A stretch of DNA of 64,000 nucleotides, taken from Chlorocebus sabaeus (lineage: Eukaryota; Chordata; Mammalia; Primates; Cercopithecidae). Where the stretch lies: positions 496,001-560,000 of the forward strand of contig NW_027327447.1 of the NCBI RefSeq assembly GCF_047675955.1. Reading direction: 5' to 3'. The translations under genes were made by a program, and so were the position numbers. Positions 8,701 through 22,692 of the stretch are shown one piece after another; position 1 is the stretch's first letter; each line of letters opens with the position of its first letter. Below the pieces are notes generated by a model. It saw only the letters and a program-made list of their open reading frames with translations, did no database searches and had not been told where the DNA came from.

Positions 8701-11373
8701 CGTTCATTAAGACTGTTGTTGTGAAATTTGCAAAATGATATTTGGAAGCTCATAGAGGGCTATGGTGAAAATGGAAATATCTTCAGTTAAAAACTGGAGT
8801 GAAGCTTTCTGAGAAACTGCTTTGTGTTCTGTTAATTCATACACAGAGTTACACCTTTCCTATCACGAATCCTTTCGCTAAGACTGTTCTTGTGGAGTTT
8901 ACAAAGTGATATTTGGAAGCCCATAGAGGGGTACGGTTAAAAAGGAAATTTCCTCACATAAAAACTGGAAAGAAGCTTTCTGAGAAACTGCTTTGTGTTT
9001 TGTTAATTCATCTCACAGTATTACAGCTCTACCCTCAAGAAGCCCTTCACTAAGACTGTTCTTCTGGAATTTCCAAAGAGATATTTGGAAGCCCATAGAG
9101 CGCTATGGTGAAAAAGGAAATATCTTCAGTTAAAAACTGGAGAGAAGCTTTCTGAGGAACTTCTTTGTGTTCTGTTAATTCATGCACAGAGTTACAGCTT
9201 TCCTATCAAGAATCCTTTCGCTAAGACTGTTCTTGTGGAGTTTACAAAGTGATATTTGGAAGCCCATAGAGGGGTACGGTTAAAAAGGAAATTTCCTCAC
9301 ATAAAAACTGGAAAGAAGTTTTCTGAGAAACTGCTTTGTGTTCTGTTAATTCATCTCACAGAGTTACAGCTTACCCCTCAAGAAGCATTTCGCTAAGACT
9401 GTTCTTGTGGAATTTGCAATGTGATATTTGGAAGCCCATGGAGGGATATGGTGAAAAAGGAAATATCTTCAATTAAAAACTGGAAAGAAGCTTTCTGAGA
9501 AACTGCTTTGTTTTCTGTTAATTCATCTCACAGAGTTTCAGCTTTCCCCTCCAGAAGTCTTTCGCTAAGACGGTTCTCGTGGAATTTGCAAAGTGATATT
9601 TGGAAGCCGTGAGAGGGCTATGGTGTAAAAGGAAATGTCCTCGGATCAAAAATGGAAAGAAGCTTTCCAACAAACTGTTTTGTGTTCTGTTAATTTATCT
9701 GACAGAGTTTCAGCTTTCCCCTCAAGAAGCCGTTCGCTAAGACTGTTCTTGTGGAATTTGCAAAGTGATATTTGAAAGCCCGTCGAGGGCTATGGTGAAA
9801 AAGGAAATACCTTCAGTTAAAAACTGGAAAGAAACTTTTTGAGAAACTGCTTTGTATTCTGTTAATTCACCTCACAGAGTTTCAGCTTTCCCCTCTAGAA
9901 GCCTTTCGCTAAGACTGTTCTTGTGGAATTTGCAAAGTGATATTTGTAAGCCCATAGAATTCGATGGTGAAAATGTAAATATCCTAAGATAAAAACTGAA
10001 AAGAACCATTCTGAGAAACTGCTTTGTGTTTTGTTAATTCATCTCACAGAGTTACAGGTTTCCCTTCAAGAAGCCTTTCGCTAAGACAGTTCTTTTGGAA
10101 TATGCAAAGTGATATTTGGAAGCTCATAGTGACCTATAGTGAAAAAGGATATATCTTCAGTTAAAAACTGAAAAGAAGCTTTCTGAGAAACTGCTTTGTG
10201 ATATATGACTTCCACTCACTGAGTTACAGCTGTATTTCGTAGAGCTGTTTGGCAGTCTTATTTCTGTGGAATCTGAGAACTGTTATTTCGGATCCCTTTG
10301 AAGACTGAAGGGCCAAAGGAAATATCCGTCGTTAAAGTTAGAAAGAAGCTTTCTGAGAAACTTCTTTGTGATTTGCGAATTCATTTCAAAGAGTTACAGC
10401 TTTCCCCTCAAGAAGCCTTTCGCTAAGATTATTCTTGCACAATTTGAAAAATGATATTTGGAAGCCAATAGACGGCTATGGTGAAAACGAAATATCCTCC
10501 GATAAAAACTGGAAAGAAGCTTTCTGAGAAATTGCTTTGTGTTCTTTTAATTCATCTCACAGACTTACAGCTTTCCCCTCAGGAAGTCTTTCGCTAAGAC
10601 TGTTCTTGCGGAATTTGAAATGTGATATTTGGTAGCCCATAGAGCGCTATGGAGAAAAGGAAATATCTTCAGATAAAAACTGTAAAGAACATTCCTGAGA
10701 AACTGCTTTGTGTTCTGTTAATTCACCTAACAGAGTTACAGCTTTCCCCTCTAGAAGCCTTTCGCTAAGACTGTTCTTGCTGTATTTTCAAAGTGATATT
10801 TTGAAGCCCATAGAGGGCTACGGTGAAAAAGGATATAGCTTCAGTTAAAAACTGAAAGAGGCTTTCTGAGAAACGGTTTAGTATTATGTGACTTCCACTC
10901 ACTGAGTTACAGCTGTATTTCCTAGAGCTGTTTGATAGCCTTATTTCTATGGAATCGGAGAACTGTTATTTTGGATCCCTTTGAAGACTATAGGGCCAAA
11001 GGAAATATCCGCCGCTAAAAGTGAGAAAGAAGCTTTCTGAGAAACTTCTCTGAGATCTGTTAATTCATCTCACAGAGTTACAGCATTCCACTCAAGAAGC
11101 CTTTCGCTAGGACTGTTCTTTTTGAATTTGCAAAGTGATATTTCGAAGCCCATAGACGGCTGTGGTGAAAAGGGAAATACCTTCAGTTAAAAAATGGAAA
11201 GAAGCTTTCTAAGAAACTGCTTTGTGTTCTGTTAATTCATCTCAAAGAGTTACAGCTTTACCCTCAAAAAGACTTTTGCTAAGACTCTTCTTGTGTAATA
11301 CTCATAGTGATATTTGTAAGCCCTTATAGGGCTATGGTGAAAAAGGAAATATCCTAAGATAAAAGCTGAAAAG
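5714..11373 (+). repeat. Canonical 33-mer HOR, unit 2
   Basis: 5,660 bp, with the same monomer order as unit 1. Divergent monomers lie at 5,886-6,055 (m2), 8,288-8,458 (m16), 10,176-10,345 (m27) and 10,859-11,029 (m31). The CENP-B-box-like site is at 6,207-6,222. A distinctive variant is GACTGATCTTG in m9 near 7,170 (GACTGTTCTTG in unit 1), which recurs in the units near 41.8, 52.5 and 57.4 kb. The HindIII site starting m18 is changed near 8,629 (ACGCTT). Confidence 0.95.
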
Positions 11374-14300
11374 AAGCTTTCTGAGAAACTGCTTTGTGTT
11401 CTGTTAATTCACCTCACAGAGTTACAGCTTTCCCCTTAAGAAGCCTTTTGGTAAGACTGTTCTTGTGGAATTTGCAGAGTGGTATTTGTAAGCCCATAGA
11501 GGGCTATGGTGAAAAAGGACATATCCTAAGATAAAAACTGAAAAGAACATTTCTGAGAAACTGCTTTGTGATATGTGACTTCCACTCACTGAGTGAGAGC
11601 TATATGTCATAGAGCTGTTTGCTAACCTTATTTCTGTGGAATCTGAGAAGGGATAATTCGGTTCCCTTTGAAGACTATAGGGCCAAAGGAAATATCCGCC
11701 ATAAAAGTGAGAAAGAAGCTTTCTGAGAAACAGCTTTCTGATCTGTGAATTCATCCCACAGAGTTACAGCTTTCCCCTGAGGAAGCCTTTCGCTATGACT
11801 GTTCTTGTGGAATTTGCAAAGTGACATTTCGAAGGCCATAGAGAGCTATGGTGAAAAGGAAATATCTTCGGTTTAAAACGGGAAGAAGCTTTCTGAGACA
11901 CTGCGTTGTGTTCTGTTAATTCATCTCACAAAGTTACAGCTTTCCCCTCACGAAGCCTTTCCCTAAGACTGTTCTTGTCGAATTTGGGAAGTGATATTTA
12001 GAAGCCTACAGAGGTCTACAGTGAAAAAGGAAATAACCTAAGATAAAAACTGAAAATAAGCTTTCTGAAAAACTGCTTTGTGTTCTCTTAATTCATCTCA
12101 CAGAGTTACAGCTTTCCTCTCAAGAATCCTTTCGCTAAGACTGTTCTTGTGCAATTTAGAACGTGATATTTAGAAGCCCATAGAGGGCTATGGAGAAAAA
12201 GGAAATGTCCTTAGATAAAAACTGGAAAGAAGCTTTCTGAGAAACTGCTTTGTGTTCTGTTAATTCATCTCACAGAGTTACAGCTTTCCCCTCGAGAAGC
12301 CTTTCGCTATGACTGTTCTTGTGTAATTCGCAAAGTAATATTTGGAAGCCCATATAGGGTTATGGTGAAAAAAGGAATATCTTCAGTTAGAATCTGTATA
12401 GAAGCTTTCTGAGAAACTGCTTTGTTTTCTGTTAATTCATCTCACAGAGTTACAGCTTTCCCCTCAAGAAGTCTTTCGTTAAGACTGTTCTTGTGGAATT
12501 TGCAAAGTGAAATTTGGAAGCCCATAGAGGGCTATGGTGAAAAAGGAAATGTCCTCAGATGAAAACTATAAAGAAGCTTCTTGAGAAACTACTTTGTGTT
12601 CCGTTAATTCATCTCACACAGTTACAGCTTTGCCCTCCAGAAACCGTTCATTAAGACCGTTCTTGTGGAATTTTCAAAGTGATATTTGGAAACCCATAGG
12701 GGGCTATGGTGAAAAAGGAAATATCTTCAGTTATAAACTGGAAAGAAGTTTTCTGAGAAACTGCTTTGTGTTCTGTTAATTCATCTGACAGTGTTACACC
12801 TTTCCCCTCAAGAAGCATTCCGCTAAGACTGTTCTTGTGGAATTTGCAAAGTGACATTTGGAAGCCCATAGAGGGCTGTGGTGAAAAAGAAATTTCCTAA
12901 GATAAGAACTGAAAAGAAGCTTTCTGAGAAACGACTTTGTGTTCTGTTAATTCATCTTATAGAATTACAGCTTTCCCCTCAAGAAGTCGTTCACTAAGAC
13001 TGTTCTTGTGGAATTTGCAAAGTGATATTTGGAAGCCCGTAGAGGACCATGGTGTAAAGGAAATATCTTCAGATAAAAACTGGAAAGTAGCTTTCTGAGA
13101 AATTGCTTTGTGTTCTGTTAATTCATCTCACAGAATTACGGCTTTCCCCTCAAGAAAACTTTCGCTAAAGCTGTTTTTGTGGAATTTGGAAAAAGGTATA
13201 TGGAAAACCATAGAGATCTATGGTTAAAAAGAAAATATCCTAAGATAAAAACTGAAAAGAAAATTTCTGAGAAACTGCTTTGTGTTCTCTGAATTCATCT
13301 CACAGACTTACAGCTTTCCCCTCAAGAAACCGTTCACTAAGACTGTTCTCGTGGATTTTGCAAAGTGATATTTGGAAGCCCATAGAGTGCTATGGGGAAA
13401 AAGGAAATATCTTCAGTTAAAAAGTGGAAAGAACGTTTCTGAGAAACTGCTTTGTGTTCTGTTAATCCATCTCACAGAGGTACAGCATTCCCCTCAAGAA
13501 GTCGTTTACTAAGACTGTTCTTGTGAAATTTGCAAAGTGATATTAGGAAGTGCTTAGAGAACTATGGTGAAAAAGGAAATATCGTAAGATAAAAACTGAA
13601 AAGAAGCTTTCTGAGAAACTGCTTTGTGTTTTGTTAATTCATCTCAGAGAGTTACAGCTTTCCGGACAAAAAGCCATTCACTAAGACTGATCTGGTGTTA
13701 TTTTCAAATTGATATTTGGAAGCCCATAGAGGGCTATGGTGAAAAGGGAAATATCTTCAGTTAAAAACTGGAAAGAAGCTTTCTGAGAAACGGTTTTGTG
13801 TTCTCTTAGTTCATCTCACAGAGTTACAGCTTTCCCCTCAAGAAGCCTTTCACCAAGACTGTTCTTGTGGAATTTCCAAAGTGGTCTTTGGAAGTCCATA
13901 CATCGCTATGGTGAAAAAGGATATAGCTTCAGTTCATAAGTGAAAAGAAGCTTTCCGAGGAACTGCTTTGTGATATGTGATTTCCTGTCACTGAGAAACA
14001 GCTGTATTTCGTAGAACTGTTGGCTAGGCTTATTTCTGTGGAATCTGAGAAATGTTACTTCGGATCTCTTTGAAGACTATAGGTCCAAAGGAAATATCCG
14101 CCACTAAAAGTGTGAAAGAAGCTTTCTGAGAAACTTCTTTGAGTTCTGTGAATTGATCTCACAGAGCTACAGTTTCCCCTCAAGAGGCCTTTCGCTAAGA
14201 CTGTTCTCGTGGAATTTGCAAAGTGATATTTGGAAAACAATAGAGGGCTATGGTGAAAAAGGAAATATCCTAAGGTAAAAACTGAAAAGAAGCTTTTTGA

Positions 14301-17033
14301 GAAACTGTTTTGCGTACCGTTAATTCATCTCACAGAGTTATAGCTTTCCCCTCAAGAAGCCGTTCATTAAGACTGTTGTTGTGAAATTTGCAAAATGATA
14401 TTTGGAAGCTCATAGAGGGCTATGGTGAAAATGGAAATATCTTCAGTTAAAAACTGGAGTGAAGCTTTCTGAGAAACTGCTTTGTGTTCTGTTAATTCAT
14501 ACACAGAGTTACACCTTTCCTATCACGAATCCTTTCGCTAAGACTGTTCTTGTGGAGTTTACAAAGTGATATTTGGAAGCCCATAGAGGGGTACGGTTAA
14601 AAAGGAAATTTCCTCACATAAAAACTGGAAAGAAGCTTTCTGAGAAACTGCTTTGTGTTTTGTTAATTCATCTCACAGTATTACAGCTCTACCCTCAAGA
14701 AGCCCTTCACTAAGACTGTTCTTCTGGAATTTCCAAAGAGATATTTGGAAGCCCATAGAGCGCTATGGTGAAAAAGGAAATATCTTCAGTTAAAAACTGG
14801 AGAGAAGCTTTCTGAGGAACTTCTTTGTGTTCTGTTAATTCATGCACAGAGTTACAGCTTTCCTATCAAGAATCCTTTCGCTAAGACTGTTCTTGTGGAG
14901 TTTACAAAGTGATATTTGGAAGCCCATAGAGGGGTACGGTTAAAAAGGAAATTTCCTCACATAAAAACTGGAAAGAAGTTTTCTGAGAAACTGCTTTGTG
15001 TTCTGTTAATTCATCTCACAGAGTTACAGCTTACCCCTCAAGAAGCATTTCGCTAAGACTGTTCTTGTGGAATTTGCAATGTGATATTTGGAAGCCCATG
15101 GAGGGATATGGTGAAAAAGGAAATATCTTCAATTAAAAACTGGAAAGAAGCTTTCTGAGAAACTGCTTTGTTTTCTGTTAATTCATCTCACAGAGTTTCA
15201 GCTTTCCCCTCCAGAAGTCTTTCGCTAAGACGGTTCTCGTGGAATTTGCAAAGTGATATTTGGAAGCCGTGAGAGGGCTATGGTGTAAAAGGAAATGTCC
15301 TCGGATCAAAAATGGAAAGAAGCTTTCCAACAAACTGTTTTGTGTTCTGTTAATTTATCTGACAGAGTTTCAGCTTTCCCCTCAAGAAGCCGTTCGCTAA
15401 GACTGTTCTTGTGGAATTTGCAAAGTGATATTTGAAAGCCCGTCGAGGGCTATGGTGAAAAAGGAAATACCTTCAGTTAAAAACTGGAAAGAAACTTTTT
15501 GAGAAACTGCTTTGTATTCTGTTAATTCACCTCACAGAGTTTCAGCTTTCCCCTCTAGAAGCCTTTCGCTAAGACTGTTCTTGTGGAATTTGCAAAGTGA
15601 TATTTGTAAGCCCATAGAATTCGATGGTGAAAATGTAAATATCCTAAGATAAAAACTGAAAAGAACCATTCTGAGAAACGGCTTTGTGTTTTGTTAATTC
15701 ATCTCACAGAGTTACAGGTTTCCCTTCAAGAAGCCTTTCGCTAAGACAGTTCTTTTGGAATATGCAAAGTGATATTTGGAAGCTCATAGTGACCTATAGT
15801 GAAAAAGGATATATCTTCAGTTAAAAACTGAAAAGAAGCTTTCTGAGAAACTGCTTTGTGATATATGACTTCCACTCACTGAGTTACAGCTGTATTTCGT
15901 AGAGCTGTTTGGCAGTCTTATTTCTGTGGAATCTGAGAACTGTTATTTCGGATCCCTTTGAAGACTGAAGGGCCAAAGGAAATATCCGTCGTTAAAGTTA
16001 GAAAGAAGCTTTCTGAGAAACTTCTTTGTGATTTGCGAATTCATTTCAAAGAGTTACAGCTTTCCCCTCAAGAAGCCTTTCGCTAAGATTATTCTTGCAC
16101 AATTTGAAAAATGATATTTGGAAGCCAATAGACGGCTATGGTGAAAACGAAATATCCTCCGATAAAAACTGGAAAGAAGCTTTCTGAGAAATTGCTTTGT
16201 GTTCTTTTAATTCATCTCACAGACTTACAGCTTTCCCCTCAGGAAGTCTTTCGCTAAGACTGTTCTTGCGGAATTTGAAATGTGATATTTGGTAGCCCAT
16301 AGAGCGCTATGGAGAAAAGGAAATATCTTCAGATAAAAACTGTAAAGAACATTCCTGAGAAACTGCTTTGTGTTCTGTTAATTCACCTAACAGAGTTACA
16401 GCTTTCCCCTCTAGAAGCCTTTCGCTAAGACTGTTCTTGCTGTATTTTCAAAGTGATATTTTGAAGCCCATAGAGGGCTACGGTGAAAAAGGATATAGCT
16501 TCAGTTAAAAACTGAAAGAGGCTTTCTGAGAAACGGTTTAGTATTATGTGACTTCCACTCACTGAGTTACAGCTGTATTTCCTAGAGCTGTTTGATAGCC
16601 TTATTTCTATGGAATCGGAGAACTGTTATTTTGGATCCCTTTGAAGACTATAGGGCCAAAGGAAATATCTGCCGCTAAAAGTGAGAAAGAAGCTTTCTGA
16701 GAAACTTCTCTGAGATCTGTTAATTCATCTCACAGAGTTACAGCATTCCACTCAAGAAGCCTTTCGCTAGGACTGTTCTTTTTGAATTTGCAAAGTGATA
16801 TTTCGAAGCCCATAGACGGCTGTGGTGAAAAGGGAAATACCTTCAGTTAAAAAATGGAAAGAAGCTTTCTAAGAAACTGCTTTGTGTTCTGTTAATTCAT
16901 CTCAAAGAGTTACAGCTTTACCCTCAAAAAGACTTTTGCTAAGACTCTTCTTGTGTAATACTCATAGTGATATTTGTAAGCCCTTATAGGGCTATGGTGA
17001 AAAAGGAAATATCCTAAGATAAAAGCTGAAAAG
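11374..17033 (+). repeat. Canonical 33-mer HOR, unit 3
   Basis: 5,660 bp. Divergent monomers lie at 11,546-11,715, 13,948-14,118, 15,836-16,005 and 16,519-16,689. The CENP-B-box-like site is at 11,867-11,882. Two variants are shared only with unit 5 among units 1-5: G at 15,680 (AAACGGCTTTG in m26) and T at 16,670 (ATCTGCCGC in m31). m10 has TTCACTAAG where units 1 and 2 have TTCAGTAAG. Confidence 0.95.
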
Positions 17034-20000
17034 AAGCTTTCTGAGAAACTGCTTTGTGTTCTGTTAATTCACCTCACAGAGTTACAGCTTTCCCCTTAAG
17101 AAGCCTTTTGGTAAGACTGTTCTTGTGGAATTTGCAGAGTGGTATTTGTAAGCCCATAGAGGGCTATGGTGAAAAAGGAAATATCCTAAGATAAAAACTG
17201 AAAAGAACATTTCTGAGAAACTGCTTTGTGATATGTGACTTCCACTCACTGAGTGAGAGCTATATGTCATAGAGCTGTTTGCTAACCTTATTTCTGTGGA
17301 ATCTGAGAAGGGATAATTCGGTTCCCTTTGAAGACTATAGGGCCAAAGGAAATATCCACCATAAAAGTGAGAAAGAAGCTTTCTGAGAAACAGCTTTCTG
17401 ATCTGTGAATTCATCCCACAGAGTTACAGCTTTCCCCTGAGGAAGCCTTTCGCTATGACTGTTCTTGTGGAATTTGCAAAGTGACATTTCGAAGGCCATA
17501 GAGAGCTATGGTGAAAAGGAAATATCTTCGGTTTAAAACGGGAAGAAGCTTTCTGAGACACTGCGTTGTGTTCTGTTAATTCATCTCACAAAGTTACAGC
17601 TTTCCCCTCACGAAGCCTTTCCCTAAGACTGTTCTTGTCGAATTTGGGAAGTGATATTTAGAAGCCTACAGAGGTCTACAGTGAAAAAGGAAATAACCTA
17701 AGATAAAAACGAAAATAAGCTTTCTGAAAAACTGCTTTGTGTTCTCTTAATTCATCTCACAGAGTTACAGCTTTCCTCTCAAGAATCCTTTCGCTAAGAC
17801 TGTTCTTGTGCAATTTAGAACGTGATATTTAGAAGCCCATAGAGGGCTATGGAGAAAAAGGAAATGTCCTTAGATAAAAACTGGAAAGAAGCTTTCTGAG
17901 AAACTGCTTTGTGTTCTGTTAATTCATCTCACAGAGTTACAGCTTTCCCCTCGAGAAGCCTTTCGCTATGACTGTTCTTGTGTAATTCGCAAAGTAATAT
18001 TTGGAAGCCCATATAGGGTTATGGTGAAAAAAGGAATATCTTCAGTTAGAATCTGTATAGAAGCTTTCTGAGAAACTGCTTTGTTTTCTGTTAATTCATC
18101 TCACAGAGTTACAGCTTTCCCCTCAAGAAGTCTTTCGTTAAGACTGTTCTTGTGGAATTTGCAAAGTGAAATTTGGAAGCCCATAGAGGGCTATGGTGAA
18201 AAAGGAAATGTCCTCAGATGAAAACTATAAAGAAGCTTCTTGAGAAACTACTTTGTGTTCCGTTAATTCATCTCACACAGTTACAGCTTTGCCCTCCAGA
18301 AACCGTTCATTAAGACCGTTCTTGTGGAATTTTCAAAGTGATATTTGGAAACCCATAGGGGGCTATGGTGAAAAAGGAAATATCTTCAGTTATAAACTGG
18401 AAAGAAGTTTTCTGAGAAACTGCTTTGTGTTCTGTTAATTCATCTGACAGTGTTACACCTTTCCCCTCAAGAAGCATTCCGCTAAGACTGTTCTTGTGGA
18501 ATTTGCAAAGTGACATTTGGAAGCCCATAGAGGGCTGTGGTGAAAAAGAAATTTCCTAAGATAAGAACTGAAAAGAAGCTTTCTGAGAAACGACTTTGTG
18601 TTCTGTTAATTCATCTTATAGAATTACAGCTTTCCCCTCAAGAAGTCGTTCACTAAGACTGTTCTTGTGGAATTTGCAAAGTGATATTTGGAAGCCCATA
18701 GAGGACCATGGTGTAAAGGAAATATCTTCAGATAAAAACTGGAAAGTAGCTTTCTGAGAAATTGCTTTGTGTTCTGTTAATTCATCTCACAGAATTACGG
18801 CTTTCCCCTCAAGAAAACTTTCGCTAAAGCTGTTTTTGTGGAATTTGGAAAAAGGTATATGGAAAACCATAGAGATCTATGGTTAAAAAGAAAATATCCT
18901 AAGATAAAAACTGAAAAGAAAATTTCTGAGAAACTGCTTTGTGTTCTCTGAATTCATCTCACAGACTTACAGCTTTCCCCTCAAGAAACCGTTCACTAAG
19001 ACTGTTCTCGTGGATTTTGCAAAGTGATATTTGGAAGCCCATAGAGTGCTATGGGGAAAAAGGAAATATCTTCAGTTAAAAAGTGGAAAGAACGTTTCTG
19101 AGAAACTGCTTTGTGTTCTGTTAATCCATCTCACAGAGGTACAGCATTCCCCTCAAGAAGTCGTTTACTAAGACTGTTCTTGTGAAATTTGCGAAGTGAT
19201 ATTTGGAAGTGCTTAGAGAACTATGGTGAAAAAGGAAATATCGTAAGATAAAAACTGAAAAGAAGCTTTCTGAGAAACTGCTTTGTGTTTTGTTAATTCA
19301 TCTCAGAGAGTTACAGCTTTCCGGACAAAAAGCCATTCACTAAGACTGATCTGGTGTTATTTTCAAATTGATATTTGGAAGCCCATAGAGGGCTATGGTG
19401 AAAAGGGAAATATCTTCAGTTAAAAACTGGAAAGAAGCTTTCTGAGAAACGGTTTTGTGTTCTCTTAGTTCATCTCACAGAGTTACAGCTTTCCCCTCAA
19501 GAAGCCTTTCACCAAGACTGTTCTTGTGGAATTTCCAAAGTGGTCTTTGGAAGTCCATACATCGCTATGGTGAAAAAGGATATAGCTTCAGTTAATAAGT
19601 GAAAAGAAGCTTTCCGAGGAACTGCTTTGTGATATGTGATTTCCTGTCACTGAGAAACAGCTGTATTTCGTAGAACTGTTGGCTAGGCTTATTTCTGTGG
19701 AATCTGAGAAATGTTACTTCGGATCTCTTTGAAGACTATAGGTCCAAAGGAAATATCCGCCACTAAAAGTGTGAAAGAAGCTTTCTGAGAAACTTCTTTG
19801 AGTTCTGTGAATTGATCTCACAGAGCTACAGTTTCCCCTCAAGAGGCCTTTCGCTAAGACTGTTCTCGTGGAATTTGCAAAGTGATATTTGGAAAACAAT
19901 AGAGGGCTATGGTGAAAAAGGAAATATCCTAAGGTAAAAACTGAAAAGAAGCTTTTTGAGAAACTGTTTTGCGTACCGTTAATTCATCTCACAGAGTTAT

Positions 20001-22692
20001 AGCTTTCCCCTCAAGAAGCCGTTCATTAAGACTGTTGTTGTGAAATTTGCAAAATGATATTTGGAAGCTCATAGAGGGCTATGGTGAAAATGGAAATATC
20101 TTCAGTTAAAAACTGGAGTGAAGCTTTCTGAGAAACTGCTTTGTGTTCTGTTAATTCATACACAGAGTTACACCTTTCCTATCACGAATCCTTTCGCTAA
20201 GACTGTTCTTGTGGAGTTTACAAAGTGATATTTGGAAGCCCATAGAGGGGTACGGTTAAAAAGGAAATTTCCTCACATAAAAACTGGAAAGAAGCTTTCT
20301 GAGAAACTGCTTTGTGTTTTGTTAATTCATCTCACAGTATTACAGCTCTACCCTCAAGAAGCCCTTCACTAAGACTGTTCTTCTGGAATTTCCAAAGAGA
20401 TATTTGGAAGCCCATAGAGCGCTATGGTGAAAAAGGAAATATCTTCAGTTAAAAACTGGAGAGAAGCTTTCTGAGGAACTTCTTTGTGTTCTGTTAATTC
20501 ATGCACAGAGTTACAGCTTTCCTATCAAGAATCCTTTCGCTAAGACTGTTCTTGTGGAGTTTACAAAGTGATATTTGGAAGCCCATAGAGGGGTACGGTT
20601 AAAAAGGAAATTTCCTCACATAAAAACTGGAAAGAAGTTTTCTGAGAAACTGCTTTGTGTTCTGTTAATTCATCTCACAGAGTTACAGCTTACCCCTCAA
20701 GAAGCATTTCGCTAAGACTGTTCTTGTGGAATTTGCAATGTGATATTTGGAAGCCCATGGAGGGATATGGTGAAAAAGGAAATATCTTCAATTAAAAACT
20801 GGAAAGAAGCTTTCTGAGAAACTGCTTTGTTTTCTGTTAATTCATCTCACAGAGTTTCAGCTTTCCCCTCCAGAAGTCTTTCGCTAAGACGGTTCTCGTG
20901 GAATTTGCAAAGTGATATTTGGAAGCCGTGAGAGGGCTATGGTGTAAAAGGAAATGTCCTCGGATCAAAAATGGAAAGAAGCTTTCCAACAAACTGTTTT
21001 GTGTTCTGTTAATTTATCTGACAGAGTTTCAGCTTTCCCCTCAAGAAGCCGTTCGCTAAGACTGTTCTTGTGGAATTTGCAAAGTGATATTTGAAAGCCC
21101 GTCGAGGGCTATGGTGAAAAAGGAAATACCTTCAGTTAAAAACTGGAAAGAAACTTTTTGAGAAACTGCTTTGTATTCTGTTAATTCACCTCACAGAGTT
21201 TCAGCTTTCCCCTCTAGAAGCCTTTCGCTAAGACTGTTCTTGTGGAATTTGCAAAGTGATATTTGTAAGCCCATAGAATTCGATGGTGAAAATGTAAATA
21301 TCCTAAGATAAAAACTGAAAAGAACCATTCTGAGAAACTGCTTTGTGTTTTGTTAATTCATCTCACAGAGTTACAGGTTTCCCTTCAAGAAGCCTTTCGC
21401 TAAGACAGTTCTTTTGGAATATGCAAAGTGATATTTGGAAGCTCATAGTGACCTATAGTGAAAAAGGATATATCTTCAGTTAAAAACTGAAAAGAAGCTT
21501 TCTGAGAAACTGCTTTGTGATATATGACTTCCACTCACTGAGTTACAGCTGTATTTCGTAGAGCTGTTTGGCAGTCTTATTTCTGTGGAATCTGAGAACT
21601 GTTATTTCGGATCCCTTTGAAGACTGAAGGGCCAAAGGAAATATCCGTCGTTAAAGTTAGAAAGAAGCTTTCTGAGAAACTTCTTTGTGATTTGCGAATT
21701 CATTTCAAAGAGTTACAGCTTTCCCCTCAAGAAGCCTTTCGCTAAGATTATTCTTGCACAATTTGAAAAATGATATTTGGAAGCCAATAGACGGCTATGG
21801 TGAAAACGAAATATCCTCCGATAAAAACTGGAAAGAAGCTTTCTGAGAAATTGCTTTGTGTTCTTTTAATTCATCTCACAGACTTACAGCTTTCCCCTCA
21901 GGAAGTCTTTCGCTAAGACTGTTCTTGCGGAATTTGAAATGTGATATTTGGTAGCCCATAGAGCGCTATGGAGAAAAGGAAATATCTTCAGATAAAAACT
22001 GTAAAGAACATTCCTGAGAAACTGCTTTGTGTTCTGTTAATTCACCTAACAGAGTTACAGCTTTCCCCTCTAGAAGCCTTTCGCTAAGACTGTTCTTGCT
22101 GTATTTTCAAAGTGATATTTTGAAGCCCATAGAGGGCTACGGTGAAAAAGGATATAGCTTCAGTTAAAAACTGAAAGAGGCTTTCTGAGAAACGGTTTAG
22201 TATTATGTGACTTCCACTCACTGAGTTACAGCTGTATTTCCTAGAGCTGTTTGATAGCCTTATTTCTATGGAATCGGAGAACTGTTATTTTGGATCCCTT
22301 TGAAGACTATAGGGCCAAAGGAAATATCCGCCGCTAAAAGTGAGAAAGAAGCTTTCTGAGAAACTTCTCTGAGATCTGTTAATTCATCTCACAGAGTTAC
22401 AGCATTCCACTCAAGAAGCCTTTCGCTAGGACTGTTCTTTTTGAATTTGCAAAGTGATATTTCGAAGCCCATAGACGGCTGTGGTGAAAAGGGAAATACC
22501 TTCAGTTAAAAAATGGAAAGAAGCTTTCTAAGAAACTGCTTTGTGTTCTGTTAATTCATCTCAAAGAGTTACAGCTTTACCCTCAAAAAGACTTTTGCTA
22601 AGACTCTTCTTGTGTAATACTCATAGTGATATTTGTAAGCCCTTATAGGGCTATGGTGAAAAAGGAAATATCCTAAGATAAAAGCTGAAAAG
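17034..22692 (+). repeat. Canonical 33-mer HOR, unit 4
   Basis: 5,659 bp. One base is missing in m4 near 17,711 (AAAACGAAAATAAG against AAAACTGAAAATAAG). Divergent monomers lie at 17,206-17,375, 19,607-19,777, 21,495-21,664 and 22,178-22,348. The CENP-B-box-like site is at 17,527-17,542. m1 carries A at 17,180 (GGAAAT) where units 1, 2, 3 and 5 carry C. A stretch from 18,698 to 19,204 carries variants typical of the mosaic domain downstream. m15 reads AGTTAATAAG at 19,591, against AGTTCATAAG in units 1, 2, 3 and 5. Confidence 0.95.
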
